A DNA stretch of 64,000 nucleotides from Rhinopomastus cyanomelas (GCA_013400115.1 VXBP01000263.1:620001-684000); one strand, 5' to 3'; positions 12,661 to 25,489 are shown, counted from the stretch's first letter. Made by a program: numbers and translations. The notes: generated from the sequence alone by a model not told the origin.

Positions 12661-15600
12661 ATTTTCTCTCAAGAGATGGATTAAGATTAGGAGACTACAA
12701 GATGAGAGCCCTTAGGATGGGCTGGAATATGGAGAGCAAGGCAGTCAGTAGTTTCAGAGGATTTGTATTCCTGGTGGAAGGTTCTGTTCCAAGTGAAGAC
12801 TTGCTGGTGAGGGAGGCAGAAAATACCTGGCTGAGCAGAATGCTCTGAATGCGCAAAATTAGAAAACAGGTTCAAGGTCACCACTGGGAAACTCCTCTGA
12901 GCCTCTGCAGAACTGCTCTTTCCTCTGGTGAGAAGATGCCACCATCATCATCTGTTTCACAGCACTGGGAGAAAATACTTTCTGCATGTGAGTAACATTT
13001 GCATTGCAATTTGTACTGTGTGAGTGTGCTGTTCAGTTGGAAAATCCCTGGGCCGATCGAGTTCTCAATGGAAATCTGGTTTTGTGAGGGCTGTTGTGAA
13101 ACTGCAAAATTATTTCTATTGAAGAGCTGGGAAAAAAACAAACCCATGGAACAGCATAGTTGTAACTGATTTTTCTGAGTAGATGGCTTGAAAATTTTTA
13201 AATTAAACAAGTGGGGAGGTTATTCAAAAAATACTCTAAGTGAAGCAAAAAGGTATCTATTCTGACACCCTTCCACTCATGAGCTGTCTCCTCTCCGTCA
13301 GAAACTTGCTGGTTATCTTGCAATGTGCTAAAGATCACAGACTTTCTCTATTCCTGGTGTATTGGCCAGAATGCTGTAAATATTCCATGATTCTCTTTGC
13401 AATTCTGGAATGGAAGTGCAAATAATCCCATCTTAAGTGAAGGCTAATGGGACCTGCTGGTTCCTTGCCATGCCTTTCAATGACTGGTAAGTTTGATAGG
13501 CCCTGGCACCTTTGGGTTGAAGTGGGGGTGCTGGCACTTCATGCTCCCTGATAGAGCTTGTCTGAACTTTAAGAGGACTTTGTAGAATAGCTGCAACTGT
13601 TCCCGGAAGTGGGACTGGCACATATTGTTGCTTGGAATTAGGACAACTGGCTGTCTAGTTTTATTTTGGGGGAAAAAACCCACTTACATAAAATAATTTG
13701 GTTGTTCTTTTGAAATTGTGTTTCTCATGCTGGGGGTGGGGTGGAGGTGGAGATGGAGTTCTGTCTCAGGGAGAGATTATGTTGCTGGTTCACATTTCCT
13801 TCTTGATGGAGGTTACAGTTTTAACCAGCATTCCTGGCTGCTAAATTAGCACTGTGCATCTAAAGCTAACAGGATTTCCAAAAGGTATTAAACAGCCAAT
13901 GCTGCTTGTTCTTTAGGCAAAATAAGAGACAAAACAGTAATACTCTGTGGTAATGTAAGGACAAGTGCAAAGACATTGCTAAATGTAAGCTGGTAGAACT
14001 TGCATTGATTAATTTTCTGGCAGTGAGCTGGTAGGGTATTCACTGTGATTGTTAATGTCTCACAAGAACTGTGGGCTCTTATTTTATTAACTGTGTTGTT
14101 TTCTAACTGCTTTTAACTTGTTAAACAAAATATCCCCTCAGTCATCTGCAACACTGCTGCTTTTCATATGGTTACAAATCCCTGAGCTACTTTTCTGATT
14201 GCAGTTGTGTTCTGTGCATAGATGACAGGCTAATGCCTAATCTTATGATCTTTGAGAAAGCATCTCCTCCTCCCATCAGTTTCTCATAAGTCCTATTCTT
14301 ATTTTGTCTATCCACAGGAGTCCTTTTGAACTTTTCATTTGTTGTTTCTAAATGCATGTTTTATTAGGAACAGTGATATCTTGGTCAATAATTTTGGCTT
14401 AACTGATTTCATGCAACCGTCACAGGATCTAAATATGCAAACAGACAAGTCTTCTGGGTTCAAGTCCCACAGAAATGCAATGCAGGAGAGCAAACTTCAG
14501 ATCATGAAATTGAGCAATCTTTTCCTGTTTATGTTGTATACAACTGAATTATTGGTTGTTGATTCAACGACCCCTGGAAAAATCACAGTACACAATTCTT
14601 TTGGCTTGTGAATTGCTATGTAAATGTAATTATGTAGGTGTAGTGTGTTGTGGGTTTTTTCCTCCTACTACTTTAATGAACATTAGTCTATGTTAGACTC
14701 TGGGCTAAGCTTTAGATTTGGTTGGTTGTACAATAATATTAAATTCAGTGTTTGGTAAGGGGGTTTTTTGTTCTGTGGCATGTTCTTGCAGTTCAAGCTT
14801 CACTTGCGGTCATTTTTAAGGATAAGAGATAATTGTACAATAAGCTAATTGGGATTTGATATAGGAAAGCTGCTAGGAAAAAGTGGCAACATCTACTGGC
14901 CTCCTTAGTCTCTCTTTGAAGATTAAGACTGGAGAAAAAAGAAAAGCCAGAGTGTCTTCATGCCAGTTGCAGTACAAGTTGACAAAATATTTAGACAGCT
15001 TGTTCCTAAGCAAATGCACACGTTAAACAATGGATGGATGAATGCTGGATCTGATAATGAACACAATTAAGACCACAAATTGCTGAAGGCAGCTGAACAA
15101 CTGTCCTGCCAAATGAACTGTAGCACATTTGGAGACAGTGCCTTGAAATTGTCTGGCATCATCTTCCCCCCACACACCTTTCAGCACTCAGGCTAGCTGG
15201 GGCCTCTTGTCCATTCCCTGTAAATAGGATGTTTCTGTGCATCTTTCCTGCTGCTGTCACTCTTGATTGTCCATCAGTACTGCTTTGCCTTTTAGAGCTT
15301 TTACAGTCGTCTTAGAAACTCTAGGTAGACTGATGCAGATGCACTAACTGCAGTTACATAATCACACTTGCTATGAAAGCAAGCTGCTAGGTGTAGCAGC
15401 TCAAGGCTCAATTTGTACAATTTAACTGAACATACCTGGACTGGAACCCACTAAGTGTTTTGTTCTGCATAAATACATTGACGACAGAGCTGCTTCTGAT
15501 TCGTCTCAAACCAGTGCAGACAATCTATCTCACGGCTGCTTTGCTGCAGCGCAATTGCACAGTCCTTTCTGCAACACCAAATCACATGCTGGGCTGTGGG

Positions 15601-15967
15601 TGCAGGGGGAAGGGTTCTGTGGTGGTTTCTTGGATTTTCACAATGCAGCCTCTTGGTCATCTGTTTATTACCCAATCAGTTAAGTTTTCAATTATATTAT
15701 TCTTTTTTTCATTAAAGCGTTCAATGTTTTGATTGAAATCCTGCAACATTTCAGTAACAGAAACTTGGCAAACTAAAAATTTTTACCACCTCAAAGTAAT
15801 TTTTTCTTTTTCTTTTGAAATGTTCCTCCTTTTGTGTGGGTAAAATACCAGTATGAAGAATAAATGCTTGTTCCTATATGGTGGCACTTTCTTTAATGCA
15901 AGCATGACCAAAAAAATCTTTCTGCTCTTTAGCCAGAAGGATTATGGAGGGAGAGGTCTGTAAAACA

Positions 15968-16342
15968 GGACCTGTGAGGAGCGGCTGAGGGAACCGGGGT
16001 TGTTTAGTCTAGAGAAAAGGAGGCTGAAAGGACGAGACCTTGTTGTTCTCTACAACTACCTAAAAGGAGGTTGTAGCAAAGATGGTGCTGGTCTCTTCTC
16101 CCAAATTACTAATAATAGGACGAGAGGAAATGGCCTCCAGCTGCATCGGGGAGATTTAGATTGGGTATCAGGAAGAAATTCTTTCCTGAGAGAGTGGTTG
16201 GGCAGTGGAACAGGCTGCCCAGGAAGGTGGTGGAGTCACGATCCCTGGAAGTGTTTAAAAAATGAGTAGGCAGAGCACTTGAGGCCATAGTCTAGGGGTT
16301 AGGGGGATGTTGGGATGAAGGTTGGACTGTTATGATTCTATA
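15968..16342 (+). mobile_element. CR1 retrotransposon, 3' end
   Basis: The copy starts at GGACCTGTGAGGAGCGGCTG, passes through the segment encoding LRG-like and YLKGG residues (CTACAACTACCTAAAAGGAG), GGCAGTGGAACAGGCTGCCC and GGTGGTGGAGTCACGATCCC, and ends at TGTTATGATTCTATAAAAT with a short CR1 tail. The 5' side is truncated, and the open frame is broken. Confidence 0.92.
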
Positions 16343-19300
16343 AAATCTGTCGGTTCCATGGGTTCTGTTACCACATCACAAGTTTTAAGAGTTCCTTTCT
16401 ATAAGACTGGAAGGGGGTTTTTGTTATGCCTTTTTCTTCAAGTAAATGTTTCATCTCAGTTTTTTAATCATATTCCTCTGCAAGCCTTTATAAAGTATTT
16501 GTAAGTCTGTTCAGTATTATTGTAATTCATAAAATATTATTTGTTTGCCACAAATGCTCATGGTCAGTCTGTTCCAAACACTAAAGGTTCAGCACAGCTT
16601 CTACCTCTTTTAGACATTGGAGCAGAACTCAAGTTTCTGCTCAGCATCACATACTTCTTTCCTGGAAGACACTAGCTTTCATGTTTTTCAAAGGCACTAG
16701 TGGTTATTGCAGTTTTCAGAACGACGTGTTCCCTTTCCAACCTGCAATGCTGTCGTATTCTTGTTAGCTTTTCAAAGATGCTCGCCAGCTGAGATAATCT
16801 ACAAGAAACACGTGTAACAGTTAAATTCGTTCTGCTGCTTTTTCAAACGTCATTAATTACAAGTCTTAATTAAATAGTTTGAATTTCTGAATTTTTCATG
16901 GTCTTTATTTCTTATTGGTTTGGATTTTCATTTTCTGCTCCAGTTGCATAACCTTCCAACTTACGTGGCCACTCAGTTGTTCCACTTTTCCTTTCATAAC
17001 AGTGATGCTGGTGTTTAGTAACTTCTGTCTTAATAGGTACAGTACAGCTCGTAGCTTTGCCCTAGTAATTGTCTGGTTCTCTTGCCTGAGATAGAGTGAG
17101 ACTTAGACTGCACGAGAGCTAGATGCTGTCTGTGTGCTCAAATCTACCCAGTTTCCTGAATTTGTAGACTAAACCTTAAAAATAGTCAGATGTTGAAGAT
17201 CCTGACCATTCAAGAGACTGATACTGTGTAACATGTGGTAGATATAATCACAAATGAGAGTGGAAATTGGTCTGAGTTTGTAATGGTTCAACCAAATCAG
17301 ATTTATTTCTGTCATTTAGAAAGCTTGCACAAGAGCAGCACCAGTGAGTACAGACGTCTCACAGAGCTTTTTTCCATCCAGTTGTCAGGACTTGGAGTAA
17401 ACCAGACACTTGGGACTTTGTGACACAGGGTTCTTCTAGGTGAGATGATGTTTTCTCTTGCCACACATGATGAGCTAGAGTCCTTGAACACCTCACTGTC
17501 TTGTTATACATATATGAAGGCAATAACCGATTTCAGTGGAAGCCCTGAAGTGGTAGAAACTTCCTCTGTCACTTGAGTGGCTCTTACAGCTTCCGATTGG
17601 AGTGGAAGTGTGACTGTTGAGTCTCTCGTGGTAGTTTGTTCCTTCTTATCCTTTGTAGTTTGCTTGGGTTTGGTTTTTGTCATATCAGCAGCTTCATTCT
17701 GTTGTATTTTGCTACAGGATGCTTTCAGGGTGATTGCAGCCAGTTCAAATCTCATAGTCTTGTGATTTACAGAGATACTTTCTGATTATTTTTCCTCCTC
17801 AGCCTTGTTTTTGGAATGCTAGTTCTAAAATTTGTGTAAGTCACAAGAAATTTTGCTGGCAATTTCAATGTGGACAAGATGTGACCTCTGCGCCCCTTAA
17901 TTTTATTTTTTTAAGAGTGTCAAGAGTAATTTTGAAGACTTGAGATTTATTTATGCTTGGGTCTTGGAAAAAGAATTGTCTTCAAGCCTTTATTTTTTTC
18001 CTTTCTGAAAAACTTCAGTTTAGGTCTAACAACATTTGGCTGGAGAAGTCGATTTACTTTGTTTCTGCCAAATCATCTTCAGGTTTTCATTGTTCCTGCT
18101 TGTGTTCTGTCCTGTCTATCACAGAGAGCTCACACTCAGGAAGTAGAGGAAATAGTGCAACATCTGTATGCTTGGAAGTACAGTAGACACTTTTACAAGA
18201 TAAATTCAATTCTCTTTCTACTGAGATAGCATAAAGCTAAACGGTTGTGTCTTTCAGTCCTACAGATAAATCAAGTCCAAGTTTTAAGACCTGTGATCAA
18301 ATACTTGAGCGTTTAACTGCCGTCTCATGGGACATTGTATCTGGAAGCTCCAAAACTGAAGTTCAGTCAAAAATGCTCATTGCTTGTAACATTCACCTTC
18401 ATGGTTTGTGGCTCCAGAACCAAAACTGTCTCTGCTTCTGGATTTTTGTTATCTCATACTGCGTGAGAGCTGCCTGTGGCATGGCTTATTCTCAAATCAG
18501 TGATGCTAAATCATATGTGAGGTGCTTGTGATTCTATTTTCAGTGTTAAAGTGGAGTAAGGGCAGTATTAAACTCTGAAGAAAATTAACAAGTGGTGCTT
18601 TGCTTTCAGGCCTCTACTAGATGCTTCTTTTTTTCCTGTCTGCTCCTTACTGGGACACTCCAGAGCAGTTCAGTGGAGCTCAGCTGTGCTTTGTCACTTT
18701 CATTGCCACAAGCAAATGGCTGAGTTCCTGGTGCGTTTGAGAAGAGGCAAAGTTTTAATATCCTGTTTAACCTTTCACTGCTTTTGATATTTCCATGAAT
18801 GGAAGTTAAGTGAAGGCATCTGGCATGTTTGGTCTTTGTAAATAACGGCACATCTCTCTGACTTCTATAAAACTTGGACTTCAGACCTGACCTTGGGAGC
18901 TCAGGTGTGTGCAAGTAACATTCAGTCCTTTGTAAATAATCTGAAAATCACAAAGTGTATTTTGATCTATTGAGCTAAAAAAGGTAACTACAAGTGACCT
19001 CTGCAGCAGTAAGATATGGGGAGTTTCTAACTCTCTTCTACAAACACAGTAAGTCACACCACTCAACGTATAAACCTAGTAAGATCTGTGTAACAAAGAG
19101 CATCCAATCATCCTTCAAAGGTCCTAGTGGCTTTCTTTGTGGTTTTGGCATATGTGTTATCTTGGACAGAACAGTCCTGTGGTAGCACTGTGGTAGCTAC
19201 CCCTAAACATGTTAGTTACCGTGCACAGCACATGGCTGGTGCATCTACACTAGGTGTGGAGCTAGTTTTCCTCACCCAGCTCAAGCATGTCTGCAGGTAT

Positions 19301-19620
19301 TGGTATTTAACAGTAGAGTTACAGAGAGAACATTGGTATTTAACATGGTAGAGTTTTCCCTGTCATCTACGTTTTGCAATGTATGGATTCTGACTTTTTT
19401 TGGAACATCAACATCCGCGTTACGTTCGCTTTTAAATTATGCTGATATGTTAACGAATGTTTCTAATCAATATAATGTTCTAACACAGGGGAATAAATAG
19501 AGTGGTAAAAATGGAGCAGCTCTGTGAGGCCCAGTGGACCAAGCCTTGATCCGTACTTTGTAATGAGGGTGAATCTGGTGGTGTGATCATTAACCTTGGT
19601 TGATTAAGAAACAAGCTCAG
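16343..19620. other. Unassigned single-copy DNA
   Basis: About 3.3 kb with several short open frames of 60-100 codons on both strands, none with a recognisable motif. No repeat family is identified. Confidence 0.5.
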
Positions 19621-19972
19621 TCATAAAATCATTTTTGGCTTGAAGAGACCTTCAAGATCATAAAGTCCAAATTTTCCTAGCCCTATAACCAGCACTAAAC
19701 CCTGTCCCCCAACGCAACATCTACACCTCTCTAAAACACCTCTAGGGATGGTGACTCAATTCCCTCTCTGGGTAGGCTGTTCCAGTGCCCAACAACCCTT
19801 CAAGAAATAACTTCCTAACATCCAACCTGAATCTCTCCTGCTGCAGCCCTCTGTTAACTCTTTGCCAGGCAGCTCTCCAGCCACTGCTCTCCAAAGCTGT
19901 ATTGTTGCCTAGTGTTGCTGTGGCCCAAGTGCAGGACCCAGCACTTGGCCCTATTGAAACTGACATGCAGTC
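19621..19972 (-). mobile_element. CR1 retrotransposon fragment with internal deletion
   Basis: The 3' part (19621 to about 19855) reads CTTGAAGAGACCTTCAAGATC, GTTCCAGTGCCCAACAACCC and CTTCCTAACATCCAACCTGA. Beyond it, 19880-19972 matches a region normally several hundred bases further into ORF2: in minus sense it encodes AKCWVLHLGHSN, the KGKCRVLHLG segment after the reverse-transcriptase catalytic core. Several hundred bases between the two parts are missing, so the element carries an internal deletion. Confidence 0.85.
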
Positions 19973-20841
19973 ACTTCATAGAGCACTGCTATCCTGTGGT
20001 GGTGTCTTAAAGCTGTTGTCACAGTGCTGTCATTTCCCAGCATTGCTAACATCTTGAACAGGTTGAACATATTTTTTGAATACTTTCACTAGGATTGATT
20101 TACCCAGCCCTGAGGCAGTGTTATGGGTCCTTGTGCTCCTCTGATGCCGGCAAAACAGTTTTTCCAAACAAGCGCCAACTGTGGTAAGTTGACGTAGGTT
20201 GCAAACAGCGAGGAATGTCTCTCATGCTGACTGTACTCTCCCATCTCCTTTGTGAAGTGATTTTTGTTTTATTTTTTTTTTCCATACACACTGGGAAGTG
20301 AAGCCACTAACCAATTCTGGAAGGAAGTTTGTGTTAAATCTTATTCCACTGTTCTTGTTGCCACAGCTGTAATGTAAGAGCATCTAAGCAAACCCATTGT
20401 CTTCACTGGTAAAATGCAGTTCAGCTTCCTTTGACAGAGACCGAGATGAGTGATAGAAGTGAATCAGAGGAGACAGAGATCCAAAACAGGTTTAAAAGCA
20501 AAGTTCATGGGGGGAATGTGTGGCTAGAATTATCTTGGGATTAATGCTGTGAGTCAGTCATAAAGTGAGCTGTCTATTGCCTTTCCTCTAGAACTGAGGA
20601 CAAAGATCAAAGGAAGACCCCCTACTTCTGCAGAGAAAAGCCCAGAGGGGTTGCAGAGTATTCCTAAGGTGAATCCTCTAGGGAGTAATGAAATTGGAAT
20701 TGCTTTAGCCACAGTTTAAAGGTTAATGTTCTTGTGATGAATGATATGACAGCTTATAAATTACACTCTACTTGCTTCTCATTGTTGGGCTTTTTATTGT
20801 CTCAAGTGGCCAACAAGCACTTTGATTTTTTTTTTTTCCAG

Positions 20842-20905
20842 TTTGTTTACCGACACGATGAAACACAAAACTGCCTGGCTCTCTGTGTTGTCGGTGCTCG
20901 GACAG
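20842..20905 (+). other. Weak exon candidate after a polypyrimidine-AG
   Basis: A long T tract ending in TTTTTCCAG is followed by an open frame encoding FVYRHDETQNCLALCVVGAR, with a possible but poor donor (ACAG then GTTGTG). The acceptor looks good, but the donor is weak and the peptide is not recognised. It could be a cryptic site. Confidence 0.15.
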
Positions 20906-20921
20906 GTTGTGGTGTGTGTTT

Positions 20922-21004
20922 AAAAACAAAGACAGCCCGACCAAACACAAAACCCCAAGCAAACAAAACCAACCAGCCAACTAAATAGAAAGACCAAAAC
21001 ACAA
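20922..21004. repeat. A/C-rich low-complexity tract
   Basis: About 80 bases made almost only of A and C (units such as CAAAC, AAAACC and AACCAACC), with few G or T. It looks like a degenerate simple repeat. Smaller similar tracts occur near 24061 and 32875. Confidence 0.7.
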
Positions 21005-22160
21005 ATTGCAACACAGTGCAGTGAGAAGCTGCAATTTTTCAGCTCATATCTTCTATAAACCTGCTAGGGTGAGATTTCATTTCCTGGGCTATGGACTAGG
21101 TAAAAGGAGTATTCCAGGGAGAGCAGTTAAAAGTGTAAGCTTTCTTTGTAAAACTCCATGTTTATTTGCTAGAGTTGCATTCTAAAGGGATCCAAAATTT
21201 ATCCTTTTTTCTTGAGACATATCCAGTTTGCAGTCCACATCACAGGAGGGTGAGCATGAGCAGCAAATTGCTCTGAGAACCAGTGGAATTGCTACAGTCT
21301 GGTTCCTTATACAGTTTTACTCCCTGCATTTCCACTCTCCCCAGCAACCTGGACTATTCCTATCAAGTGTTTTTCACTTCAGTGGCCAAACCCCCTCCTG
21401 TTTTCTTTGCTTAGCCACAAAATATCCCCATCCTGGCCACAACTCCCTCTTGAGTTCCTGAACAAGTGGATGGGCAATAAGCACTTAGTGCTCTGCTTCA
21501 TTCCATGCTGTGTTCTGACTGGCCTTACAGACCCTTAAATGGCCAGAAACTGGTTTCTGCAAACCTTTAGAAACAATTGAATTTAGAAAAAAAAAGGAAT
21601 AATCTCTACCATATTATTAATTTTAGTTAAATTGGCCAGAAAAATAGAGGTTTGATTATGGGATGGATATCCAGACAGCATAGTGAGGTATAGTTTTATT
21701 TCTTTGTACTTTTAGATTGGAAATATTAAACTGTGAAGATACCATGCAACACACAATTTGCTCCTTAAGGCTTTAAAGAAGCATGTATTTGCTTTAAAAT
21801 TAAAGGATTTTAGAATAATAATTATAAAGAGTTTTGTCTTATAATTGTGTAATTTTTTTTCCTGTGGTTCAAATTCTGGACATTTCAGTTATGTCTGTCA
21901 ATCCTGCAGTATTAGAACCCTATCTGTTTATTTTTAAAATCTTACTCCTATGAGCCTATGGAAAAGTAGCTTCAAGTTTATTTCGTTCTCTTGTATTTAG
22001 AGTTTACAGCAGTGACTGGCAGTGAGTTCCCTTTAATAGAATAAAGGATCTTATCAGAGTTAGCAGTGTGATATTTGATCATTTGCCTTTCCAGTATCTT
22101 CTAGCTCTGACATTCCCTGCTGCGTTCTCTACTTGTGTTTATCCCTTTCCTGACTGACAG

Positions 22161-22320
22161 AATGGACCATCCCCAATTTGTTTGGCCTGCCAGGAAGTTT
22201 ATGCCAGCTGGTGAAGCATCTAGGAGACGACCCCGTGAAATCCGCTGCCCTGTTACTTTACATTCTGATAATTGTTTCCATCAACGAAGGAGTCCTGGGA
22301 TACAAACACTTCCAGCCTAA
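22161..22320 (+). CDS. Probable internal coding exon of an unidentified host gene
   Basis: A strong 3' splice site (pyrimidine-rich stretch with branch-like CTGAC, then ACTGACAG) precedes 160 nt whose second reading frame is open. It begins with two bases completing a codon, then reads WTIPNLFGLPGSLCQLV, KHLGDDPVKSAA, LLLYILIIVSIN and EGVLGYKHFQPK. A candidate donor, CCTAA then GTATTT, lies at 22320/22321; it is acceptable but not strong. If it is not used, the frame runs on to a stop at 22403-22405, giving 80 codons in all. The composition (no stop, balanced residues, hydrophobic helix-like middle, GDDP turn) looks like real protein in a neighbourhood of chance frames. The alternation of LxxLxxxL with an acidic turn could fit an ARM/HEAT-like helical repeat, but this is inference. 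I do not recognise the family and assign no function. The other two frames lack coding character: one stops early, and the 61-codon frame starting at the internal ATG (22162) is arginine- and proline-rich. Confidence 0.45.
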
Positions 22321-23404
22321 GTATTTCTCCCAGAGCACGGGGCATCTAGCCACGTTTATATATCCTGTAGAACTGGAACATGGAATAGTTTATCATCAAA
22401 ACTAAGCTAAGAGATCTTGACAGGTGTTTTTTTGTTTTGCTGTAGTCTTTTGGTTATCACAGATGAACAGGAAGTTTCCAGTAGTGTGTGTCCCCTACGC
22501 TGTGCTGTTGAATCTGCTGCTTTCCTACCCCAGAGTGAGGAAACGTTTGTATTAGCAGTGATTTTTAGCACAGTAACCATCTAAAACTTACTAATTTCCT
22601 GTGTTACATACCAGCAATAACCCTTTGAGTACTGATTACCTAACCACAGCTACTGACTTCGTGCAGAGAACACACTGTTAGTTTAGAAACCAAAGTGTAA
22701 TAAAAATAAACCTGCTAAACTAATGAGTTCTCTGTAGATTAGTCTGGAAATGCAGGAACATCCTCTCTCTCTAAAAAGACACTAAGCCAATGTTTTTTAA
22801 AAAAATAATTAGCATCAGTTATGTAAAAGAAAGGTTAAGAGGGCACTAGTTCCTGTCCCTTTGACTCATAACGGGTGTGTTCACTTGCTGTGTTGTGGTG
22901 GGGCTGCTCCCAATCAACGTTCCTGCTAGCTGCGGGTTGCTTTTGGTCCTCCCGTAACACTGCTGAAGGTTACCCACTGAACTCCATCAGTTCTAGGGAG
23001 CTGGGCAGCCAGATTGCCACCAAGTTCTTAACCGTCACGATGGTTCTGCATATTGAGCATGTTCTGTTTGAGTTCTACTTGATTTAATCCTCGGAAGTTT
23101 TTTCCTTTATAAATGTTAGGTTACCTGTGGCTGGAATGAAGGCACAGAAGAGAGGTGCTTTGTCATTTCTGGTGCTTAAAATCGTTTAATGCACTGTATC
23201 CTGAAGGAATCTCAGTGATTATTTACCTATAAAGAAGGATGCTTGGTCATTCTAAGTTCACATACAGTGAAGGGTTGTATGTTTTAGTTGGCTTTTATTG
23301 GTTCCCTGAAAAGTAAAAGCAGCAATGTTATGATTGTATTTCAAGGATCTCTTGTGTATATATTTTTATTTAAATCTAATCCCACTTTAGAAATAGCAGA
23401 ACCC

Positions 23405-23512
23405 TAAAAAACATTCAGGCTGGAAGAGATTTGTGAAGATTCTGTGGGCCTTGAGCTTCATGCTTAATTTCAGGACCAGTTTGTAAGTAAATCCAGTGAC
23501 TCAGGACTGTGT
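23405..23512 (-). mobile_element. Very diverged CR1-like 3' fragment (tentative)
   Basis: CATTCAGGCTGGAAGAGATT and GACTCAGGACTGTGTCC resemble the CR1 3' end in minus sense and are spaced as in the copy at 7435. The sequence between them is poorly conserved, so this is a weak call. Confidence 0.3.
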
Positions 23513-24809
23513 CCCTTCTGCTTGGAGCCAGGAGGCTGCATCAGGATCTGGAATATTATGTCCAGTCTGAGAAATAACTGATATATCAACAGAATGAATA
23601 AATAAAAGAACCCACCTGTGAAGAGGTATCTGTCCTATGTAGGTCTCACAGTGTTTTATTATGTTGTCATACCAGCTTCCACATTTTTTTGCTGAAATAA
23701 CTGTGGACCAGTGATGTGCTTGGTCTTTCCTGAGGCTTCCCAACAGACTGGTGTTTGAACAGTTCTGGGCAATACAGAGTTTGGGTTCCTGCATTACAAT
23801 TCAATAGTCTGAGAAGTATGGTACTGAGTAGTATTGTAGTGGAGTTGATGCTAACTAGATAAATTTGCTAAGTGGTAATTGCATTCACTCATAATCTATT
23901 TAGATATGAATATAAACAAACGCGTCTGTAGCAACTAATATCCTAAGGTGAGAACTCCCGAAATATCATTTTAAAAATACCAATTTTAAATATAAGCCAG
24001 CAGAAGATTTGTAAGAGCCAAAAAGTGGATGAAACCTTCTGTCCATGTTTTTCATACTGAAGAAAAAAAACCCACCAAAAACTAAAACAAAACCCTTTGC
24101 ATTTTTCCATTTACTCCCAACATACAGTTCTCTGTCTGGTAAGAAGTTCAGTCTTCAGCAAAAATCCTTTGCTGATTTTGGACTGAGTTTATTTATATTT
24201 GTTTTATACATGTTTATCCTTGGGATGAGCCCCTCAGTGATGAGAATTCCAGACTTTGTGGGACAGAACACCAAGAAAGAATGTGGAGAAAGTGAAGCCA
24301 TGAAGAGAAGGCACTACTTGCATGCGGTTTTAAGTACCCCCGTAGACAGGCATTCAAAGCCCTCGTGATCTTTAATGTATTTGTCATCTTTAGTGTTCAG
24401 CCCTTCGTTCTGAGCTCATAACGATATGTGTGTTTGAAATGAGTACACTGAATTGTTTGGAAGCCTTTACCAATATTTGCCTTACTGCCTAAAATGAGCG
24501 ACTAACTCATGTGTTTGTCAGCCAGTGTGAAAACCTTTCCCTGTGATAACCTTGGTGACGTTCATGGACGTTTTTACCAGTTGTGACTGCTAAGTTTTTT
24601 TGGAATTCAAGATAATAATTAAAGAGTATGAATAGACTTTATTTTCATATGTAAATGACTATATCCTCATGGCTGCCAAGAATGTTGTGTTGCACAATTC
24701 CTGTCACTGCGTTTGGTGAAGTAGCACAGTATTTAGAAAAAAATGGAATGGCATTACAGATTTTTACTTCGTTTCTAGGGAGATTAAACACTTGAAATCA
24801 TGCAAATTA

Positions 24810-24879
24810 GTTTGTAATAACTCCATATGCATCATGCATAGTAAGTTTGTAGTACCTCCATATGCAGCATGCAGAGTAA
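24810..24879. repeat. Tandem duplication, 35-bp unit
   Basis: Two 35-base units, both containing CTCCATATGCA and ATGCA steps, differ at four positions. A further partial match (GTTTGCATAG) follows. The units are rich in ATGCAT/ATGCAG steps. Confidence 0.9.
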
Positions 24880-25489
24880 GTTTGCATAGTTTGAAGTATT
24901 TTAACAAGTCTGCAGCCAGGTTTTTGTTTAAATTTTGGGCAGCAGCTCTGCTCTTGGGGCTTGTAGATGTGGGCAGGGTTAACAATTCAGTTCACATCAC
25001 TCTGTGTCTGGTGACTGTGGCACACAGACCTAGGATGTTGGGGTTTTTACGGACACTTGTGTAATTAGGACTTGAATAATAATTTTTAAAGCTCATTTAG
25101 GATTGGTGTTAGCAACACAGTAGTAAGGAAGAAAGCACCTTGTTTGTGAGTTACTACTGAGAATAAGCTGTTGAAGATTCAAGAGGCTAACTGAGTTTCT
25201 GGGGTTTTCTTCCCAATGCTTTTCCATTCCCTAGAGCAGAATTAAGGTGAGTCTACAGCTGTTGGTACAACTCAAATGCTTGTATGTTTTATATATTTGA
25301 TTTTCTTTGTATTTTCTGTTTACTGTTGCAGTGACTGAGTTGCTGTTGCTGCTGATCAGTTCTTAGGGTCTACAGGTATTCACTGCCAGCAGATGTGGAG
25401 GGTAGGAGTGTAAAGAGGAGCAGTTCTTAGATCTGGGACCATTAATTGGTTTACAGGAGGTGATGAGCCTGTCAGAATGGGTGATTGCT

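Larger units (their letters stand above)
10057..15967. other. Unassigned single-copy DNA
   Basis: About 5.9 kb without a supported gene. Two small tandem duplications (11328-11370 and 12615-12660) are listed separately. A frame of 118 codons (+, 12492-12848) and one of 110 codons (-, 12878-13210) have no recognisable domain and no convincing splice context. Confidence 0.5.
19973..22160. other. Unassigned DNA upstream of the 22.16 kb exon
   Basis: Mostly non-coding and possibly intronic to the exon that follows. It contains poly(T) runs near 20270 and 20826, a weak exon candidate (20842-20905) and an A/C-rich tract (20922-21004). Confidence 0.45.
22321..25489. other. Unassigned DNA downstream of the exon
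   Basis: Probably intronic if the 22.16 kb exon is internal. It holds a tandem duplication (24810-24879) and a very diverged CR1-like stretch (23405-23512). No further exon is convincing. Confidence 0.45.

Noticed and set aside
13730..13757. G-rich stretch as a G-quadruplex
   Set aside because: Only two tracts of three or more G; the others are pairs, so it does not meet the canonical motif.
24045..24368. 107-codon + frame as a possible small gene
   Set aside because: Begins in an A-rich tract (lysine/proline codons) and lacks any motif or conserved-looking segment.
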